A stretch of DNA of 64,000 nucleotides, from positions 186,001-250,000 of the forward strand of contig NZ_FNJA01000004.1 in NCBI RefSeq assembly GCF_900104385.1, in the 5' to 3' direction. Numbering within the stretch: the first letter of the stretch is position 1; the number at the start of each line of letters is the position of its first letter. The position numbers and the translations under genes are program-made. The notes under the pieces were generated by a model. That model did not search any database. It was not told where the DNA came from and saw nothing but the letters and a program-made list of their open reading frames with translations. The DNA comes from Rhodoferax sp. OV413. Its GTDB lineage: Bacteria; Pseudomonadota; Gammaproteobacteria; Burkholderiales; Burkholderiaceae_C. This document shows positions 43,563-51,940 of this stretch, in pieces.

Positions 43563-43973
43563 ATGACCGATCTCCGACTCCTCATTTCTGCGCGAAACTC
43601 CGGTGAAGTTCGCTGTGCGGTTACCTCAGATTATTCCGATAACCTGTCGCAAGTTTTGGCCAAGTTCGGCCTGGTGCCGGACGCTTCGCTTCTGATCGAG
43701 CACGATCGCGCAAGCGCCTTAGAAATTCTTACTCAGTTGCTGTGGAAGGACATGGCATACGAGAGTGAATGCATGCCACGGCCTAAGGCTGAAGAGTTTG
43801 CAAAGGCTCTACTCGCCGAGCATGCAACGGCCGATAGCAAGTTCTTCTCCAATGGAAACTGGACAAGAAGAGAGAGCTGGAATCCGCTGACCGCCTCAAC
43901 GTTCGATGCTGGTCTTATAGTCACTGGCGGGGATCATCTGTACTTCTGCATATGGTTTCAGGACGAAGACTGA
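43563..43973 (+). CDS. Hypothetical protein (136 aa)
   Basis: 136 residues from the ATG at 43563, 11 bases after the acetyltransferase stop. No family recognised. Acidic, soluble-looking; the C-terminal half has NGNWTRRESWNPLTASTFDAGLIVTGGDHLYFCIWFQDED, which resembles small immunity or stress proteins only vaguely. Base composition is clearly lower in GC than neighbouring genes (about half in places), suggesting recent transfer. Confidence 0.7.
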   Translation: MTDLRLLISARNSGEVRCAVTSDYSDNLSQVLAKFGLVPDASLLIEHDRASALEILTQLLWKDMAYESECMPRPKAEEFAKALLAEHATADSKFFSNGNWTRRESWNPLTASTFDAGLIVTGGDHLYFCIWFQDED

Positions 43974-44053
43974 CGCCTAAACCCTCTCGAGTATGTCCAA
44001 AGGCTGGCCGCCTCTTATCTCAAACCTTACGCCTCTCAGGCGCCATCCCGCTC

Positions 44054-44755
44054 ATGCAATCTCCCGTCATCGTTGCCCTGGATTTCCCTAGCAAAGCGCA
44101 GGCGCTTGCACTCGTCCATGCGCTGGGGCCGTCCGCTACTTCGTACAAGGTTGGCCTGCAACTTCTGACCGAGGAGGGGCCCAGCATCGTGCGCGAGCTC
44201 GTCGCCATGGGCAAAGAAGTCTTCTTGGATCTCAAGCTACACGAGATTCCAAACTCTGTCGCGGGCGCAGTGCAGGCGGCCGGGAAGCTCGGCGCCACCA
44301 TGGTCACCGTGCATGCGTCGGGTGGTTCGGCAGTGCTGCGCGCGGCAGTGGCGGCTGCAGCGCCATTCCCTGGCCTCAAGATCATGGCGCTCACTGTCAT
44401 CACGAGTCTGGGCGACGAAGACCTCTTAGAAATTGGCCTTGCACCGTCTGTGCGCGCACAAGTCGAACGCTTGGCCAAGCTTGCCGCAGCCTGCGGTTGC
44501 CACGGCGTAGTGGCATCCGCAAACGAAGCCGGGTATTTGGTGGCGCAGTTGCCTGCTGGAACACTCATCGTCACGCCAGGCATCCAGCTCAGCGCTAGCG
44601 GGGCCACGGACCAGGTGCGGTTTGCAACCCCACAGGTGGCACGTCGCAATGGAGCAACCCACGTCGTCATAGGTCGCTCCATCACGCAAGCTGCAAATCC
44701 ATTGCTCGCGTTCCAAGAGGCTGTTGCAGGCATGGCTCCAGCGAGTAGGGACTAA
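44054..44755 (+). CDS. Orotidine-5'-phosphate decarboxylase-like protein with altered catalytic motif
   Basis: 233 residues from the ATG at 44054 (MQSPVIVALDFPSKAQALAL), normal for type 1 PyrF. KVGLQLLTEEG carries the first catalytic Lys. The key motif reads FLDLKLHEIPNSV where the family has D-x-K-x-x-D: the second aspartate, which in known enzymes reaches into the neighbouring subunit's active site, is glutamate. TPGIQL and GRSITQA (usually GRPITQ) follow. It could be a slow or repurposed decarboxylase. It lies in a lower-GC block with a hypothetical protein and a membrane hydrolase, not with other pyrimidine genes, so it may not be the housekeeping pyrF. Confidence 0.85.
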   Translation: MQSPVIVALDFPSKAQALALVHALGPSATSYKVGLQLLTEEGPSIVRELVAMGKEVFLDLKLHEIPNSVAGAVQAAGKLGATMVTVHASGGSAVLRAAVAAAAPFPGLKIMALTVITSLGDEDLLEIGLAPSVRAQVERLAKLAAACGCHGVVASANEAGYLVAQLPAGTLIVTPGIQLSASGATDQVRFATPQVARRNGATHVVIGRSITQAANPLLAFQEAVAGMAPASRD

Positions 44756-44768
44756 ACCCTCATTTCAA

Positions 44769-45269
44769 ATGCCATTTACACCCTTCCACTTCGGCCCGGG
44801 CGGTGCGATTCATGCCATTGCGCCACGCCACGTAAGCTTCATTGCTTTTGTTGCGGCAAATGTCCTTATCGATACTGAGCCCTTGTATTACATCCTCACC
44901 CAACAAGAACCTCTTCACCGATTTTTTCATACCTACGTTGGAGCCACGCTGGTTGCTGCGGCAACCGTTTTGCTTTTTCTTCTTGCGCGAAGAATTGCTC
45001 CGTTGACCAAGCTCCCCAATGTTTTCCGTTGGCAGGAACTCAAGCTAAGCCAAGTGGCCGTTGGTGCTGCCACAGGCAGCTACTCCCACATCATTCTTGA
45101 CAGTGTGATGCACGCAGATATCCGGCCGCTGGCGCCGTTCAGCCAAGCCAACCCCTTGTACCTCTTGATTTCAATCGACGAGCTTCATGACTATTGCCTT
45201 TGGGCCGGTGCGGCATCGCTTGTACTTCTTGTGGGCCGAAGGCTATTTCTGGCCTATCGCGCCCGCTAA
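44769..45269 (+). CDS. Membrane protein resembling YdjM/DUF457-type metal-dependent hydrolases
   Basis: 166 residues from the ATG at 44769, 13 bases after the PyrF-like gene. MPFTPFHFGPGGAIHAIAPRHV and the DTEPLYYILTQQEPLHRFFHTYVGA segment, then YSHIILDSVMHADIRPLAPFS, match the His/Asp pattern of membrane-bound metal-dependent hydrolases; three or four hydrophobic segments are present. No activity is established for most of these. Lower GC than its surroundings. Confidence 0.75.
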   Translation: MPFTPFHFGPGGAIHAIAPRHVSFIAFVAANVLIDTEPLYYILTQQEPLHRFFHTYVGATLVAAATVLLFLLARRIAPLTKLPNVFRWQELKLSQVAVGAATGSYSHIILDSVMHADIRPLAPFSQANPLYLLISIDELHDYCLWAGAASLVLLVGRRLFLAYRAR

Positions 45270-45292
45270 ACATTTGACTTTTTTACTCAATA

Positions 45293-45347
45293 AAAGTGCC
45301 ACCAGCGCAGATACAACCTGCGCAAGCAGCTACTTATTCAATAGCAA
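45293..45347 (+). repeat. Intergenic two-hairpin repeat, copy 10
   Basis: Forward copy between the convergent membrane-hydrolase and rhodanese genes. Hairpin 1 here is GCGCAG/CTGCGC around ATACAAC, a compensatory version of the CTGGCGC/GCGCCAG stem; hairpin 2 keeps GCTAC..ATAGC. Confidence 0.85.
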
Positions 45348-45363
45348 TCACCAAGGGGACCGA

Positions 45364-46962
45364 TCAAATCACCTTGAACCCGTGCGTCCCATCACGCCCC
45401 AGTTGCTCCACCAACCCAAACTCCCAATCCAGATAGCCTTGCATAGCCTCACGCGGGCTGTCCGTGCCTTCGTACGGGCGGCGGTAGCGGTCGGTGCGGG
45501 GCGAGGCCAAGCGGGTTTCGCCGTGTTCCAGCGGTAGCCCGGCGGCAATCCAGGCGATGGTGCCGCCCTTGAGCACAAACACTTCGGCGCCCGTCAAGCG
45601 CTCCAGTTCCACCACCGCATAGCGTGCCAGCAGGCTGCTGCCGCAGGTCAGCACGTAGCGCTTGGCCTTGGGTATCTGGGCCAAGGCCTGGGCCAGGCCG
45701 GCACGCGACAGGTACCAAGCACCGGGAATGTGGCGCTTCACGTAGTTGACGCTGGTGGTCATGTCCAGCACCGCGATGTGGTCGGCGGGCTCGGCCTGCA
45801 GCCAGGCTGCCAGCTGGGCGGGGCTGATCCATTCGGCATGGCCTTCGGGCTCGGGCACCGGTGCAGGCGGGTGGCCGGTTTCACTCCAGTCGGTGGGCTG
45901 GCTGCCGTCCAGTATCCACACGTCCCAGCCCATCTGGGCCAGCCAGGATGCGGTCATGTTGGCACGGACTCCATCGGTGTCGGCCAGCACGATGCGGGCG
46001 CCGCGCACCGGGGCGGACACATCGGTTTCCTGCACCAACTGGCCGCCAGGCGCATTCGAGAAGCCGGGCAGGTGGCCCGCGGCGAATTCTTCGGCGGTGC
46101 GCACATCAAAACGGTAGGTGGTGCGGGTGGCTTCGGCCTGGAAGGCGGCCAGATCCGACGGCTGCGCACGCTGTACGCCGGCGCGGTCGGCCACGGAGCG
46201 CGCTTGCTGTGCGGCATCGGCGCTGGTTTGTTCGGTGATCGCCCGGCCCTGGCGCTCTGCGCCGTGGTCCAGCACCTGGCCGGCCAGCTTCCAGCCTATG
46301 GTGCCGTTGCGCAGGGCGGACACCGGGTTGGGGATACCGGCATTCACCAGCGACTGGGTGCCGATGATGCTGCGGGTGCGGCCCGCGCAGTTGACGATGA
46401 TGCGGGTCTGCGGGTTCGGCGCCAGCGCCTGGGCGCGCAGCACCAGCTCGGCGCCGGGCACACTGATGCCGGTGGGGATGCTCATGGTCTGGTATTCGTC
46501 GAAACGGCGGGCGTCCAGCACCACCACATCGGCCTTTTGATCGATCAGCGCCTTGACTTCTTCGGCCGACAACGAGGGTGTGTGGCGCTGCGACTCGACC
46601 AGTTCGCCAAAAGCCTTGCTGGGCACGTTCACATCTTTGAAGATTTCGCCGCCCGCATCGCGCCAGCCCTGCAGGCCGCCGTCGAGCAGGGCCACATCGG
46701 TGTAGCCCAGCTTGTGCAGCGTGCGGGCCGCCGGCTCGGCCAGGCCTTCGCCATCGTCTAGCACCACGATGGCGGTGTCGCGGCGCGGGATGCGGCTCCA
46801 GGCATCCAGCTCGATGCGCCCGGCGGCAAAGTTGGCAGCAAACAGCGGGTGGGCCTGGGCGAACGGGTCTTCTTCGCGCACGTCGATCAGCGCGATCTCC
46901 TGGCCGGCCAGCAAAGCCTGGCGCACGTCGTGGAAGGATTTGAGGGGCAGTGGAGTGGTCAT
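45364..46962 (-). CDS. Four-domain rhodanese (sulfurtransferase) protein
   Basis: 532 residues made of four tandem rhodanese domains (~1-110, 130-245, 270-370, 385-500). Active-site loops alternate: domain 2 IVNCAGRTRS and domain 4 VLTCGSSLLA have the catalytic Cys, while domain 1 (IVVLDDGEG) and domain 3 (IVLADTDGV) have Asp there and are presumably structural. CH2-type motifs such as IDVREEDPF, LDARRFDEYQ and FDVRTAEEF mark each domain. No signal peptide. It follows a thiol dioxygenase gene by 21 bases on the same strand, so it probably handles sulfur released from cysteine or mercaptopropionate. Confidence 0.92.
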   Translation of the reverse strand: MTTPLPLKSFHDVRQALLAGQEIALIDVREEDPFAQAHPLFAANFAAGRIELDAWSRIPRRDTAIVVLDDGEGLAEPAARTLHKLGYTDVALLDGGLQGWRDAGGEIFKDVNVPSKAFGELVESQRHTPSLSAEEVKALIDQKADVVVLDARRFDEYQTMSIPTGISVPGAELVLRAQALAPNPQTRIIVNCAGRTRSIIGTQSLVNAGIPNPVSALRNGTIGWKLAGQVLDHGAERQGRAITEQTSADAAQQARSVADRAGVQRAQPSDLAAFQAEATRTTYRFDVRTAEEFAAGHLPGFSNAPGGQLVQETDVSAPVRGARIVLADTDGVRANMTASWLAQMGWDVWILDGSQPTDWSETGHPPAPVPEPEGHAEWISPAQLAAWLQAEPADHIAVLDMTTSVNYVKRHIPGAWYLSRAGLAQALAQIPKAKRYVLTCGSSLLARYAVVELERLTGAEVFVLKGGTIAWIAAGLPLEHGETRLASPRTDRYRRPYEGTDSPREAMQGYLDWEFGLVEQLGRDGTHGFKVI

Positions 46963-46983
46963 GGGTAGCTTGGGATAAATCGG

Positions 46984-47574
46984 TTAAATCGTTTCTGTTG
47001 ACAAGAACGCGGCGGCATTGCTGTAGCCGGAGACAAAGGGTTTGCGGGTGCCGTCCTCCAGGTACACCGAGCGCTGGACCTTGCCGATGTCGGCGCCGTA
47101 CACATGGATGCTGATGGACACCTGGTCGGCCAGGGTATTGCGCACGCGGTGCACATCGCCGATGCGTGGCGACACCGCATCCACCTCGCCAGGTGCCAGC
47201 CTGCGCGGCTGGCCCTGGGCCACCCAGCGCTCGCTGGCGTCGCGTGCAAAGGCTTGCGACTCCTCGGCCCCGCGCAGCATGCCGATCAGGCCCCAGACCG
47301 TGTGGTCATGGATGGGCGTGGCCTGGCCCGGCCCCCAGACAAAGCTGACCACCGAGAACCGGCCCAGCGGGTCGGCGTGCAGCAGGTATTGCTGGTAGTA
47401 ATGCGGATGCGGCTGGGCATAGGCCATGGGCAGCCAGTCGTCGCGCTCCACCAATTGGCCCAGCAGGCTGCCACCCTGGGCCAGTATCTCCAGCTCGGTG
47501 GGATGGCGGTCCAGCAGGCGGCCGAGTTGCTGCACAAAGCTGTGCAGCTTTGCGGTGTCGTAAGGGGTGGTCAT
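46984..47574 (-). CDS. Cysteine dioxygenase / thiol dioxygenase family protein
   Basis: 196 residues from the ATG at 47574 (MTTPYDTAKLHSFVQQLGRLL). The cupin iron site is seen as TPIHDHTVWGLIGMLRGAEE (two His) and GDVHRVRN (third His). These bacterial proteins oxidise cysteine or 3-mercaptopropionate to the sulfinate; an Arg (cysteine type) versus Gln (mercaptopropionate type) position decides, and I cannot place it with certainty. It forms an operon with the four-domain rhodanese. Confidence 0.87.
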   Translation of the reverse strand: MTTPYDTAKLHSFVQQLGRLLDRHPTELEILAQGGSLLGQLVERDDWLPMAYAQPHPHYYQQYLLHADPLGRFSVVSFVWGPGQATPIHDHTVWGLIGMLRGAEESQAFARDASERWVAQGQPRRLAPGEVDAVSPRIGDVHRVRNTLADQVSISIHVYGADIGKVQRSVYLEDGTRKPFVSGYSNAAAFLSTETI

Positions 47575-47676
47575 ACGCAGTAACGGGTAGATCGTAGATG
47601 GCCATGCGCAAACGCACAGCCTATTTTGAAGATGGCTTATTGCAACCGATTTGCCGGCCGGGTGCGGATGATTCTT

Positions 47677-47686
47677 TGCATATGCA
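47677..47686. promoter_or_regulatory. Palindrome in the dioxygenase/ABC divergent region
   Basis: TGCATATGCA is a perfect 10-bp palindrome in the 190-base gap between the thiol dioxygenase and the first binding-protein gene. Candidate operator for a CysB-type or other regulator. Confidence 0.35.
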
Positions 47687-47764
47687 TCCCTGTTTTTCTT
47701 ATTTCCCTTTGGGGCGGGAATCCATTGCAATCTGCCTCCTGCACAGATTTAACAGAGGTATTGC

Positions 47765-48790
47765 ATGTTTACGTTCGACGAGCGCACCCGTTTCAACCCC
47801 CGCTGGTCACGCCGCCAATGGCTACGCGCTGCGGGCCTGGCCGGTGTGGTGGGAGCCGCTGGCGTGGCCGGCAGCAATGTGCGGGCCGCCGGCAAGCTGC
47901 GCGACATCAAGCTGGCTTGGAATGCGGGCGCAGTCTGCCTGTCGGCTGTGCCGGTGGCGCTGGAGCGCGGCATCTTTGAAAAGAACGGCCTGAACGTCGA
48001 GCTGGTGAACTTTGCCGGGTCTACCGACCAGTTGCTGGAAAGCATTGCCACCTCCAAGGCCGACGCCGGCGTGGGCATGGTGCACCGTTGGATCAAGCCC
48101 CTGGAGTCGGGCTTTGACGTCAAGCTGGTCAGCAGCTCGCATGGCGGCTGCACCCGCCTGGTGGGCTACGCTCCGGCTGGCGTGACCAGCCTGGCCAAGC
48201 TCAAAGGTAAAACGATTGCGGTATCCGACCTGAACAGCCCGGGCAAGAACTTCTTCTCGGTGCTGCTGGTCAAGGCCGGCCTGGACCCGGAGAAGGATGT
48301 GAGCTGGCGCCAGTTCCCCGCCGACATGCTGGGCCTGGCGGTAGAGAAAGGAGAAGCCCATGCGATTGCCGATGGTGACCCGAACCTGTTCCTGGTCGAA
48401 CGCCGCACCAAGGGCCTGGTCGAGCTGGCCACCAACCTGTCGGGCGAATACGCCAACAAGACCTGCTGCGTGCTGGGCGTCAGCGGCAAGCTGGTACGCA
48501 ACGACAAACCGACTGCCGCCGCACTGGCGCGCTCCATCACCGAGGCCTCGGACTTCATCGCCAACTACCCGAACGAAACTGCCAAGATCTACAGCCCCTA
48601 TTCCAAGGTGCCGGTGGAAGACCTGCGCGCCGTGCTGGGCACGCTGACGCACCGCAACCACCCCAGCGGCAACGACTTGAAGAAAGAGATCGAGTTCTAC
48701 GCCCGCGACTTCAAGCTGGTCGGCGTGCTCAAGCCCAGCACCGATCCCGCTCGCTTTGCCGAGTACGTGTACGCCGACGTATTGGCCTGA
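47765..48790 (+). CDS. Sulfonate/nitrate/taurine-type ABC binding protein 1 (Tat-exported)
   Basis: 341 residues. A twin-arginine-type leader (WSRRQWLRAAGLAGVVG) precedes the mature binding protein: IKLAWNAGAVCLSAVPVALERGIFEKNGLNVELVNFAGSTDQLLESIATSKADAGVGMVHRW and LKGKTIAVSDLNSPGKNFFSVLL. It starts an apparent operon with a permease (16 bases downstream), ATPase and membrane cytochrome. The family imports sulfonates, nitrate or related anions; ligand undetermined. Confidence 0.9.
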   Translation: MFTFDERTRFNPRWSRRQWLRAAGLAGVVGAAGVAGSNVRAAGKLRDIKLAWNAGAVCLSAVPVALERGIFEKNGLNVELVNFAGSTDQLLESIATSKADAGVGMVHRWIKPLESGFDVKLVSSSHGGCTRLVGYAPAGVTSLAKLKGKTIAVSDLNSPGKNFFSVLLVKAGLDPEKDVSWRQFPADMLGLAVEKGEAHAIADGDPNLFLVERRTKGLVELATNLSGEYANKTCCVLGVSGKLVRNDKPTAAALARSITEASDFIANYPNETAKIYSPYSKVPVEDLRAVLGTLTHRNHPSGNDLKKEIEFYARDFKLVGVLKPSTDPARFAEYVYADVLA

Positions 48791-48805
48791 CGGAGCCCCC
48801 ACGCG

Positions 48806-49849
48806 ATGACTACGGCTGAAAACATACTCTCGGCACCAACCCTGGCTCCGCGAGAACGCAACCCATCGGTAGCGGCTACCGCAGCTGGCAACTACGCACC
48901 CTGGTGGACCGGCCTGGCCGCCGGTCTGGCCTGGGGCGTGCTCGCGGTGCTGACAGGAGCCTGGCCGAACAAGCCGCTGGGTTTTAGCGAATGGGCTTAC
49001 ACCACCGAATTCGCCTGGTTTGCTGGACTGGTTTCTGTGGCTTTGCTGGCCTTGGGCCTGGCGCCGGAGCGAATCGCAGCAGTCCCAGCCAAGCTGCGCG
49101 CAGCTGGCCCCTGGCTGATCGCCCTGGCCCTGGGCCTGGCGGTGTGGGAAGTGTTTACTGCCAAGCTGGGCACTCTGCCGCCCCCCTTCTTTGCGCCACC
49201 CCAGAGCCTGGCCGAGGTCTACATCAGCGACTGGCGCCGCCTGCTGGAGAGCGCTGCCCATTCGCTGCAGCTGCTGGGCCTGGGCATAGGCATCGGTGCC
49301 TCGGTCGGCTTTCTGATTGGCGTGCTGATGGGTTGGTCGCGGCGCGCCAGCTACTGGGTGCACCCTGTGCTGCGCGTGCTCGGGCCGCTGCCCACCACGG
49401 CGCTGCTGCCGATCTCGTTCTACTTCTTCCCGTCCAGCTGGTCCACCGCGATTTTTCTGATTGCAGTTGGCACCGCGTTTCCGGTCGCCATCCTCACCGC
49501 ATCGGGTGTGGCCAGCGTCAACAAAAACTACTACGACGTGGCCCGCACCATGGGCGCATCGCCCTGGTTTCTGGTGCTGCGGGTGGCGATTCCTGCCGCC
49601 CTACCCCAGGTGTTCGTCGGCCTATTCATGGGCCTGGGCCATGCGTTTGCCACGCTGGTGGTCGCAGAGATGCTGGGCGTTAAAGCCGGCCTGGGCTGGT
49701 ACCTGACCTGGGCCCAGGGCTGGGCCGCCTACCCGAATATGTATGCCGCGCTGCTGGTGATGGCGCTGCTGTTCTCGGGCTTGATCAGTCTGTTGTTTCT
49801 TGTACGCGACCGGGTACTGTCCTGGCAAAAAGGAATCGTGAAATGGTGA
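48806..49849 (+). CDS. ABC transporter permease 1 (SsuC/TauC type) with extended N-terminus
   Basis: 347 residues, longer than the usual ~260 because two or three extra hydrophobic segments occupy residues ~30-115 (WWTGLAAGLAWGVLAVL and FAGLVSVALLALGL). The permease core has the EAA loop DVARTMGASPWFLVLRVAIPAALPQVFVGLFMGLGHAFATLVVAEMLG. It overlaps the following ATPase gene by seven bases. Confidence 0.9.
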   Translation: MTTAENILSAPTLAPRERNPSVAATAAGNYAPWWTGLAAGLAWGVLAVLTGAWPNKPLGFSEWAYTTEFAWFAGLVSVALLALGLAPERIAAVPAKLRAAGPWLIALALGLAVWEVFTAKLGTLPPPFFAPPQSLAEVYISDWRRLLESAAHSLQLLGLGIGIGASVGFLIGVLMGWSRRASYWVHPVLRVLGPLPTTALLPISFYFFPSSWSTAIFLIAVGTAFPVAILTASGVASVNKNYYDVARTMGASPWFLVLRVAIPAALPQVFVGLFMGLGHAFATLVVAEMLGVKAGLGWYLTWAQGWAAYPNMYAALLVMALLFSGLISLLFLVRDRVLSWQKGIVKW

Positions 49850-50628
49850 GCCCCGTACAGACCCAGACGAGCGCCGGCGCACACATTGCGGTGCGCAACG
49901 TCAGCCACTGGTTTGAGCAAGCCCAGGGCCCACTGCAAGTCATTGCCGACCTGGATCTGGACATCCAACCGGGAGAGTTCGTGGCCCTGCTCGGCCCCAG
50001 CGGCTGCGGCAAGTCCACGCTGCTGCGCCTGGTGGCCGGGCTGGAGCCGGCCACCACCGGCAGCCTGCAGCACGACAGCCAGCCCATCACCCAACCCGAC
50101 CCGTCGCGCATTGTGGTGTTCCAGGACCCGACGCTGTTTCCCTGGCGCACGGTGTGGAACAACGTGGCCCTAGGCCTGCAGGCGCGTGGCCTGCTGAAGA
50201 CCCAGCGGCACCGGGTCGATGAAGCGCTGGCGCTGGTTGGCCTGCAAAACTTTGCCCAGGCGCTGCCGCACCAGCTGTCGGGTGGTATGGCACAGCGCGT
50301 GGCTCTGGCGCGCGCGCTGGTCAACGACCCCAGCCTGCTGGTACTGGACGAACCGCTGGGCAAGCTGGACTCGCTGACCCGGCTGGCCATGCAGACCGAG
50401 CTGGTCGACCTGTGGCAGCGCAAGGGTTTCTCGGTGTTGCTGGTCACGCACGATGTGGAAGAAGCCTTGTTCATGGCGCAGCGCGTGGTGGTGCTGTCCG
50501 ACCGGCCCGCGCGCATCAAGCAGGTGCTGGTCAACGACCTGCCCTACCCGCGCCACCGAGGTCACCCACGGCTGGCCGAGCTGCGGCACCAGGCGCTGTC
50601 GCTGCTAGGCCTGGCGGCCAGCTGGTAG
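49843..50628 (+). CDS. ABC transporter ATPase 1 (SsuB/TauB type)
   Basis: 261 residues. Walker A GPSGCGKSTLLRL, Q-loop VFQDPTLFPWRTVWNNVALG, signature LSGGMAQRVALARAL, Walker B LLVLDEPLGKLD and THDVEEALFMA are intact. The start ATG 49843 lies inside the end of the permease gene. Energises the transporter of binding protein 1. Confidence 0.93.
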   Translation: MVSPVQTQTSAGAHIAVRNVSHWFEQAQGPLQVIADLDLDIQPGEFVALLGPSGCGKSTLLRLVAGLEPATTGSLQHDSQPITQPDPSRIVVFQDPTLFPWRTVWNNVALGLQARGLLKTQRHRVDEALALVGLQNFAQALPHQLSGGMAQRVALARALVNDPSLLVLDEPLGKLDSLTRLAMQTELVDLWQRKGFSVLLVTHDVEEALFMAQRVVVLSDRPARIKQVLVNDLPYPRHRGHPRLAELRHQALSLLGLAASW

Positions 50629-50641
50629 TTTTGCAGCACGC

Positions 50642-51799
50642 ATGGCCTGGAGTTTGCCTGCCGAAGGCCTGAACCTGCTGTTGACGGCGCTGCTGCAAGC
50701 CCAGCTGGGCCTGCGCGCAGTGCTGCATGCTCTGGGCCTGGCGCCCGACATCCACGGCCAGCCCGCCTGGCCGTTTGCCTACCGCATTGCCGGTGAAATG
50801 CTGGCCCTGGAGCCTGGCCACGCCCGCCGTGTCGTCATCTGCATCGCCTGCCTGCTGCTGGCCGGGCTGAGCCTGCTGGTCTCCCTGGCCTGGCGCCGGG
50901 CCCGGCCAGGTTTGTGGGTGTTGGCGGCAGCGGTATTGCTGCTCGCCCCCTGGCCAGAGCCGCATCTACTGCTGGCCCCAGCCGTACCCACCAGCCTGCA
51001 TGCATCGCCCACCGGCTTCACGGCGCAAGCCATTGTGCGCGGGCAGAGGGTGTACCAACAGCAGTGCGTGCGCTGCCACGGTGCCGATGGCCGGGGCGAA
51101 GGCGTGGAAGCAGCCCAGCTGCCCATGTGGCCGCCAACGCTGAACGGTTCCCTGCTGTGGAAGCGATTAGACGGAGAACTGTTCTGGCGGGTACGCCATG
51201 GCATGCGCGCGCGGGATGGCAGCAGCACCATGCCCGGTTTTGGTCCACCACTCAGCCATCTCAGCGACACCCAGGTATGGGAGGTGCTCGACTATCTGCA
51301 AGCCCATGCGGCCGGCCAGATGCTGCAAGAGTCCGGCGCCTGGACCTACCCGGTGCGCATGCCGGACGCCGCCGTGCAATGCCGCCACCAGCCACCACGC
51401 ACGCTGCACAGCCTGGATGGGCAGCGGCTGAGGGTGGTCGCCGATGCCGCAAGCGTCCAGGACGATCCCCGGCTGGTCACCGTCAACCTGGCAACCAACG
51501 CATCCGACCCCGAATGCCAGGCCAACACACCCGAGCTGCGCAGCTCTCTCGCACTGGTGCTGGGCGTGCAACCCGCGCAATTGGCCGGCCACCAATTGCT
51601 GGTGGACCGCGACGGCTGGCTGCGCGCCCGGGGCCAACCCGGTCAAGCCGACTGGTCGGCCAGCGATCTGGTGTGCCGTTCTGGTGCCGCACCGGTCGCA
51701 CTTGCCTCCACGGCAGCAGCAGGCGATGGACTGGACGGCCTGATCCGCCGGATGGACTTTGAACCCGTGCGCTTGCTGCGCGGCGGCTTTCCACATTAA
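50642..51799 (+). CDS. Membrane-anchored c-type cytochrome-like protein
   Basis: 385 residues. Two membrane segments (VVICIACLLLAGLSLLVSLAW and GLWVLAAAVLLLAPW) are followed by a cytochrome c domain with the haem motif CVRCHGADGRGEG (~residue 138) and a candidate axial Met (SSTMPGFGPPLS), typical class I. The C-terminal ~190 residues (CRHQPPRTLHSLDGQRLRVV onward) show no family I recognise. It is 13 bases behind the ABC ATPase, an unusual place for a cytochrome; it might accept electrons during oxidation of the imported compound or serve a sensor role. Confidence 0.82.
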   Translation: MAWSLPAEGLNLLLTALLQAQLGLRAVLHALGLAPDIHGQPAWPFAYRIAGEMLALEPGHARRVVICIACLLLAGLSLLVSLAWRRARPGLWVLAAAVLLLAPWPEPHLLLAPAVPTSLHASPTGFTAQAIVRGQRVYQQQCVRCHGADGRGEGVEAAQLPMWPPTLNGSLLWKRLDGELFWRVRHGMRARDGSSTMPGFGPPLSHLSDTQVWEVLDYLQAHAAGQMLQESGAWTYPVRMPDAAVQCRHQPPRTLHSLDGQRLRVVADAASVQDDPRLVTVNLATNASDPECQANTPELRSSLALVLGVQPAQLAGHQLLVDRDGWLRARGQPGQADWSASDLVCRSGAAPVALASTAAAGDGLDGLIRRMDFEPVRLLRGGFPH

Positions 51800-51940
51800 G
51801 AACCCGTTCTGGCGGCCCGTCATTCAGAAACCGCATGTAGACAGAGCTTTTTCTTCGTTGTCGCGCCCCGCCATCGCTTCTATCGTCGGCGCCATGCACC
51901 CATTCTTTTCCGCAATAGCAGACATACCCGAGGCCCAACC

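Noticed and set aside
43973-44060. Possible integron attC site: small hypothetical and acetyltransferase genes in a row with GCCTAAAC-like ends
   Set aside because: No matching GTTRRRY core is found at the other end, and the neighbouring junctions (11 and 13 bases) are too short for attC sites.
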